A stretch of 64,000 bases of DNA from NCBI GenBank assembly GCA_028023455.1, contig JAQFVV010012508.1:62001-126000 (forward strand). The letters are read 5' to 3'. The stretch is from Epiperipatus broadwayi. Its lineage: Eukaryota; Onychophora; Udeonychophora; Euonychophora; Peripatidae. A program made the translations under genes and the position numbers. Below the pieces are notes generated by a model that was not told where the DNA came from, ran no database searches, and saw only the letters and a program-made list of their open reading frames with translations. Below are positions 60,051 to 64,000 of this stretch, piece after piece (the first letter of the stretch is position 1; each line of letters starts with the position of its first letter).

Positions 60051-60290
60051 AAAAAAAAACTAGCTTAAAATCATTATATGACTCTTATTCCCTGCAACCT
60101 AATTACCATTTATTCAGCGTTCAAATTGGTACTGATTTATCACACACACCAACTAAAATATATATTCCAAACAAATAGAATGGATTAAAGAATACAGATA
60201 ATTTAGCAAATATATTAAATAAAAACATTTAATTCATTACAAAAAAATATCCCAGATTATAAAATCTTATTGGCATATGGTATCATTTTT

Positions 60291-60399
60291 TTTTTTTTCA
60301 TATGTCATAGCATCGGCCGGGACGCGAACCCACAACCGTCTGCAACCAACTACTTGCTTGCATGGCGGCTGCGATACCTCTCGGCTAACAACGCAAGAC
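60291..60399 (-). mobile_element. tRNA-headed SINE, long type, copy 3, with 13-bp target duplication
   Basis: TGGTATCATTTTT flanks it (60278-60290, 60400-60412). On the minus strand: GCGTTGTTAGCCGAGAGGTA, TGCAAGCAAGTAG, GCAGACGG, GGGTTCGCGTCCCGG, GATGC, TATGACATATG, poly(A). Confidence 0.85.
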
Positions 60400-60412
60400 T
60401 GGTATCATTTTT

Positions 60413-61620
60413 GTTGAGAATCAAAATCTTAATTTTGAAAATAATTACAATCTTATTATTAAATTTTCTAATCAATTCCCACATTCTTGTTTGACTTATC
60501 TGGATTAAAAATACATGTAAATATTTATAAACTGTCAAGTGAGCAAAGACAATAGAACAGAAGATTTTAATAACAATCCCCCTTCTCTCATCCAATCAAA
60601 TTGGAGTTCATGTTCTAGCAAGGTACTAATGTAAAATGGGAAAAAAAAAGATTATTTTAAACTATTATTTAATAGTAAAAAAAACTTAAGGTAGCTATAT
60701 ACCTTAAAATAAGCAAAATTAATGATAATCACCGTTTTTTATCTTGATTAAAAAAATAGATTATAAAATATTACTAGAGAAAGTTCTAATATTTAAAATG
60801 CCAAGATATAGATTTGCACAAACCTTTAAATACATGATTGCAATTGAATACTAGAAATTAATTCCTGGTTTAATGTTTAGTCACTTTTGCTTACTCATGG
60901 ATTACTTCATTACTTTTAGTTTTATTATTAATACAAGTTTCAAACTACTTTGCTTTTTAGCAGTCGGTGTTTATATGTTTTGGTTCTACTTATTTTGACA
61001 TGGCAATTTTGCAGGCTGAGAATTTTTCTTTGACTCTGACAACAGAGAAAAGAATTAAGATTTCAAAGATCTGGAGATAAAATCTACCACTCTTCAACAA
61101 CAGTGTATTTGAGTTTTTTTAATTATTTATTCTAGTATCTACTGCTATGCATTGCATATTTTTCATGATGCTAATAGAACAATAACTCAAATTTGGTATG
61201 GATCACCAATTTCCTTAGAATATATTGACTACTTGTTGAATTGCAGGCCAGTAATTTGCTTATGGCTAAATTAAATAAAGAACACAGTATGGATTTAGTA
61301 AGAAAGTGCTTTTGGCTTGAACACTAACTGGTCTTATTATTTACATTTAACCATTATATAACTCCCAACTAATGTCACAACCAAGACCAAATATAAAGAT
61401 CTACATTGTGACATCTCACATTGTTTCTATCATCTATTAATTAAATGACTGGATTTTTTATATTTCTTGAATAAATACCTTTTGTCTAAATAAGACTTAT
61501 TTCCTAATAATTTATTTATCAATTAACTTTATTATATAAGTTCATTATGATTTAGACTTATTTGAAATTATTTAAATTACATTTTTTTAAAATTTTTCCA
61601 AATAATTACAAATATATCAC
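60413..61620. other. No gene recognised
   Basis: AT-rich with no convincing frame or repeat. Confidence 0.35.
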
Positions 61621-61621
61621 A

Positions 61622-62025
61622 GAGGCAAAATTCTCCATACAGTAGCGCCACTCAATGCAAACCAGAGTAATCAATGGATGCAGGAATGTTTGTGCATAAA
61701 ATTAAATCCCTATCTAGTGCCTATTCATCCAACATTACCAGACTAGATTTTAGTTTTATTAGTGAGGAGCCTAAGACTAGTTTCCAGTTCTTGGCTTTCG
61801 TCAATGAGAAACTAAGAACATTGGCTGCTCACTGCGGAAAGCCAAATGCTAGAAACTAGTCTGGGGATAGTGGATGAGTAGGCACTAGATAGGGATTTTA
61901 TGCACAAACCTTCCTGTTTCCATTGATTACCGTGGCTTGCACTGAGTGGCGCACTGTATGGAGAGTTTTGCATCAGTGAAAAACATCTTGTGTAAGCATA
62001 AAGAATGGTGATCATGTGATGTTTA
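61622..62025. mobile_element. Family 2 palindromic hammerhead element, copy 3
   Basis: The outer arms share GCAAAA(C/T)TCTCCATACAGT, ATCAATGGA and CCCTATCTAGTGCCTA. The minus-strand arm (61730-61800) seems to hold two further decayed hammerheads (GAAACTAGTC and AAATCTAGTC). The right edge has GATCATGTGATG. Confidence 0.8.
61825..61868 (+). ncRNA. Hammerhead ribozyme remnant, family 2 copy 3
   Basis: CTGCGGA core (two changes), helix II AGC/GCT with a CAAAT loop, GAA, palindromic ACTAGT, GTC triplet at C61861, helix I GCTCA/TGGGG. Probably inactive. Confidence 0.6.
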
Positions 62026-62330
62026 ATAGTTAATTACAAATATAATTATTACAAATTTCGGATCATTTAGCTGCCCAAATTTTATAAATTTTAATTTTAC
62101 ATCAATTTGACATTTTTTTCTTATTTATACTTTTATAAAGGAATGATTACATAATTCTGAATACTATTTTATTAACTGATTATAAATGTATTATTCCATT
62201 TTTAATAAGTAACTGTGTTTCTCATTTTCTAAATTTTCTTTTTAAATAAATACTTTATTGCTGAATTATGCCTTGTTACAATTTTTATTTAATAGCAAAT
62301 TAAATTAACTACTCAGTTATTTTATACTCT

Positions 62331-62615
62331 TTCCACCTTTGAGTGTTCCATCATCAGATTTAGTGTGGAGTGGAGTGAAGTCTGTCCATTAAAATATGAA
62401 GATTGGCTATCTTAATATATATCTGAGCACTTTTATCATATATGTGTAGAGATGATAATCTGGATCAACTGATGATTGTTGGTTTAGCATGAAATAAGCA
62501 TATTGATGATTATTTATGTTTTTTGACATATATGACTGTGTTCAAGTGTATCAGTGTTATGAGATGGAGTGGAGTGTGGTGAGTTGTTTGAAAGTCTGTG
62601 CTCATATACCCCATA
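62331..62615 (+). repeat. Family 1 hammerhead repeat, copy 4
   Basis: Contains GAGTGTTCCATCATCAGAT, CTGTCCATTAAAATATGA, the hammerhead and the GTGTATCAGTGTTATGAGAT tail, in the order seen on the minus strand at 16.8-17.4 kb. Confidence 0.8.
62454..62514 (+). ncRNA. Hammerhead ribozyme, family 1 copy 4, canonical core
   Basis: Helix I GATAATC/GATTATT, internal loop TGGA/T, TCAA/TTGA; core CTGATGA; helix II TGTT/AGCA (one G-T) with loop GGTTT; GAA; helix III AT-AAGC-AT; H17 A at 62502. TCAA/TTGA is a paired change relative to CCAA/TTGG at 16.9 kb. Confidence 0.75.
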
Positions 62616-63914
62616 TATAACCTTTTTTTGTATTTTATCGGTTTTTTGAAAAGAAATGTTTGATATTAGAAGTCTATCATTTTATTAAATTGTCTACGTA
62701 ATACAGAATTATATGCAATATCACAATATACATATAAATGATTATGTTATGTTTATATGTGAATATAATAAAAACAGTCTCGTATAAATGTGATTAGAAT
62801 ATTTATTTTACTTATATATATATATACAAGTTACAAATCTGTTGGCATATATATATACACAATAAATTTACCAATATATATATATTTATGCACATAATAG
62901 TGTTTGCTATATTGTATGATACATTGGCTGAGATATAGCATTGGTTGCCATGCAGCTATTAACATAAGGAATTTCAGGCACCCTTCAAGTTTATCTAATA
63001 CTATGACAGCTTGCCTCATGTATAGGTATGGTGACTTTTAACTGTTCTGTGACACATTGCCTTGTGTCTCATTAAAATCTAATAATTTCCTGTTTAAACG
63101 TGACCTTCCCTCACTGTTTTAACTATATAATAGACAATGTGCATAGTACCGTTCAGCTGTGCTATTAATTTGAATACTTATGAGTTTTCAAGTAAACAAA
63201 GATGGCATCTTGTATTTTTGATAAATGTACAGTTTTGAGAGCATATAATCTACCAAAGATGTGTTGGTTGTTAAATTAGAACAAAATTAATAAATCGATT
63301 GTTAAATTTAAAAAAAAAAAATAAATTCTGATAATTTCATTCAAGCTTTATTTCCGTTTTTTTTAAACTTATGTTATGATATGGGAAGCAACGAGACATT
63401 CTTAACATTGCCATACTTTGGTTCAATTCAGTTTGGTTCTTTTTGTCAGCCGTTTTTTGTTAAATTGTCATAATGATAAAAATTTGGGGCCTTCCTGACA
63501 GAGAATGTGATGCAGTAAACTATTTCAAAGATACATGATCCTACCTGTCCAAAAAGTGTGCATTAATGGTCACAATATGATTGTACACAGTCTAAATATT
63601 ATATTTATATATATATATTTTCTGTTAATAAGTTAATCCAAAAAAAAAAACCTGTAAATATTGTAATTAATTTTTTCACAATAATTTCTTTTTTTAAAAT
63701 GATAGTAATAAAAAATAAAATTATTATTAAATATGACATTTTTAGCAGGCATTTGTAAACATTTTTGAGGGGCCTCTGAAACTGTATATTTATCAAAAAT
63801 ATGTGATGCCATCTTGGTTTTACTTGAAAATTTACAAGTATCATAATTTGCTGTTTTTTTGACTTTGCCTCCAACTGGATTATCTATCTACAGTCATATC
63901 CCATCCATAATAAG
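62616..63914. other. No gene recognised
   Basis: AT-rich with (TA)n tracts at 62815 and 63610. The 89-codon minus ORF at 63605-63874 is low complexity. Confidence 0.35.
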
Positions 63915-64000
63915 AGCTTTAGACATCACATGATCACTATTTCCCATGCTTGCTCATAACTGTTGTTAAAATAGGCAATATCACTCCTTGGAATCTGGAC
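63915..64000. repeat. Edge of another family 2 element, cut by the window end
   Basis: CATCACATGATCACTAT and the following GCTCATAACTGTT align with the reverse complement of 19460-19506, the outer flank of copy 2. A hammerhead would be expected a few hundred bases beyond the right edge. Confidence 0.55.

Overview
The window looks like AT-rich, gene-poor DNA from an invertebrate animal. I favour an arthropod, possibly a chelicerate, but cannot name the species. Reasons: one intron-split animal transporter exon, many Penelope-like retroelement (PLE) remnants carrying GIY-YIG endonuclease domains, Gypsy and LINE fragments, tRNA-headed SINEs, and dozens of palindromic or terminal-inverted-repeat (TIR) elements.

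Layout. 1-2.0 kb: first coding exon of an SLC46/proton-coupled folate transporter-like gene on the minus strand; the rest lies beyond the left edge. 2-9.3 kb: MITE-like elements, a 360-bp repeat array (4.26-5.47 kb) and a piggyBac-like non-autonomous element with an odd 52-bp flanking duplication. 13-23 kb: a PLE 3' end, a SINE and the densest cluster of hammerhead-bearing repeats. 28-37 kb: PLE and Gypsy remains (integrase C-termini, gag-like coiled coil, primer-binding-like site). 39-51 kb: a minisatellite, a hAT MITE, a decayed PLE with RT and GIY-YIG parts, two more piggyBac-like elements and a 1.2-kb TIR element. 52-60 kb: a 5'-truncated LINE, SINEs with clear target-site duplications (TSDs), a tandem 414-bp repeat carrying hammerhead motifs and another PLE 3' end. 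61-64 kb: more hammerhead repeats.

The most interesting signal is a set of hammerhead-ribozyme-like motifs (HHRs) in three repeat contexts. Family 1 (13.9, 17.0, 22.8 and 62.5 kb) has helix I with covarying pairs, an internal loop, a CTGATGA core and GAAA. Family 2 (16.5, 19.3, 57.8, 58.2 and 61.8 kb) has a short, usually self-complementary helix III, mostly with a GTC cleavage triplet; two copies sit in a head-to-tail tandem of 414 bp, the arrangement expected of retrozymes. Family 3 is a hammerhead-like fold with a non-canonical core, found 49-64 nt downstream of the stop codon of three separate PLE GIY-YIG ends. Most copies have core mutations and are probably dead; the cores at 16.5 and 17.0 kb read as canonical.

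Apart from the transporter exon I see no convincing host gene. Coordinates of repeats were read by eye and may be off by several bases.
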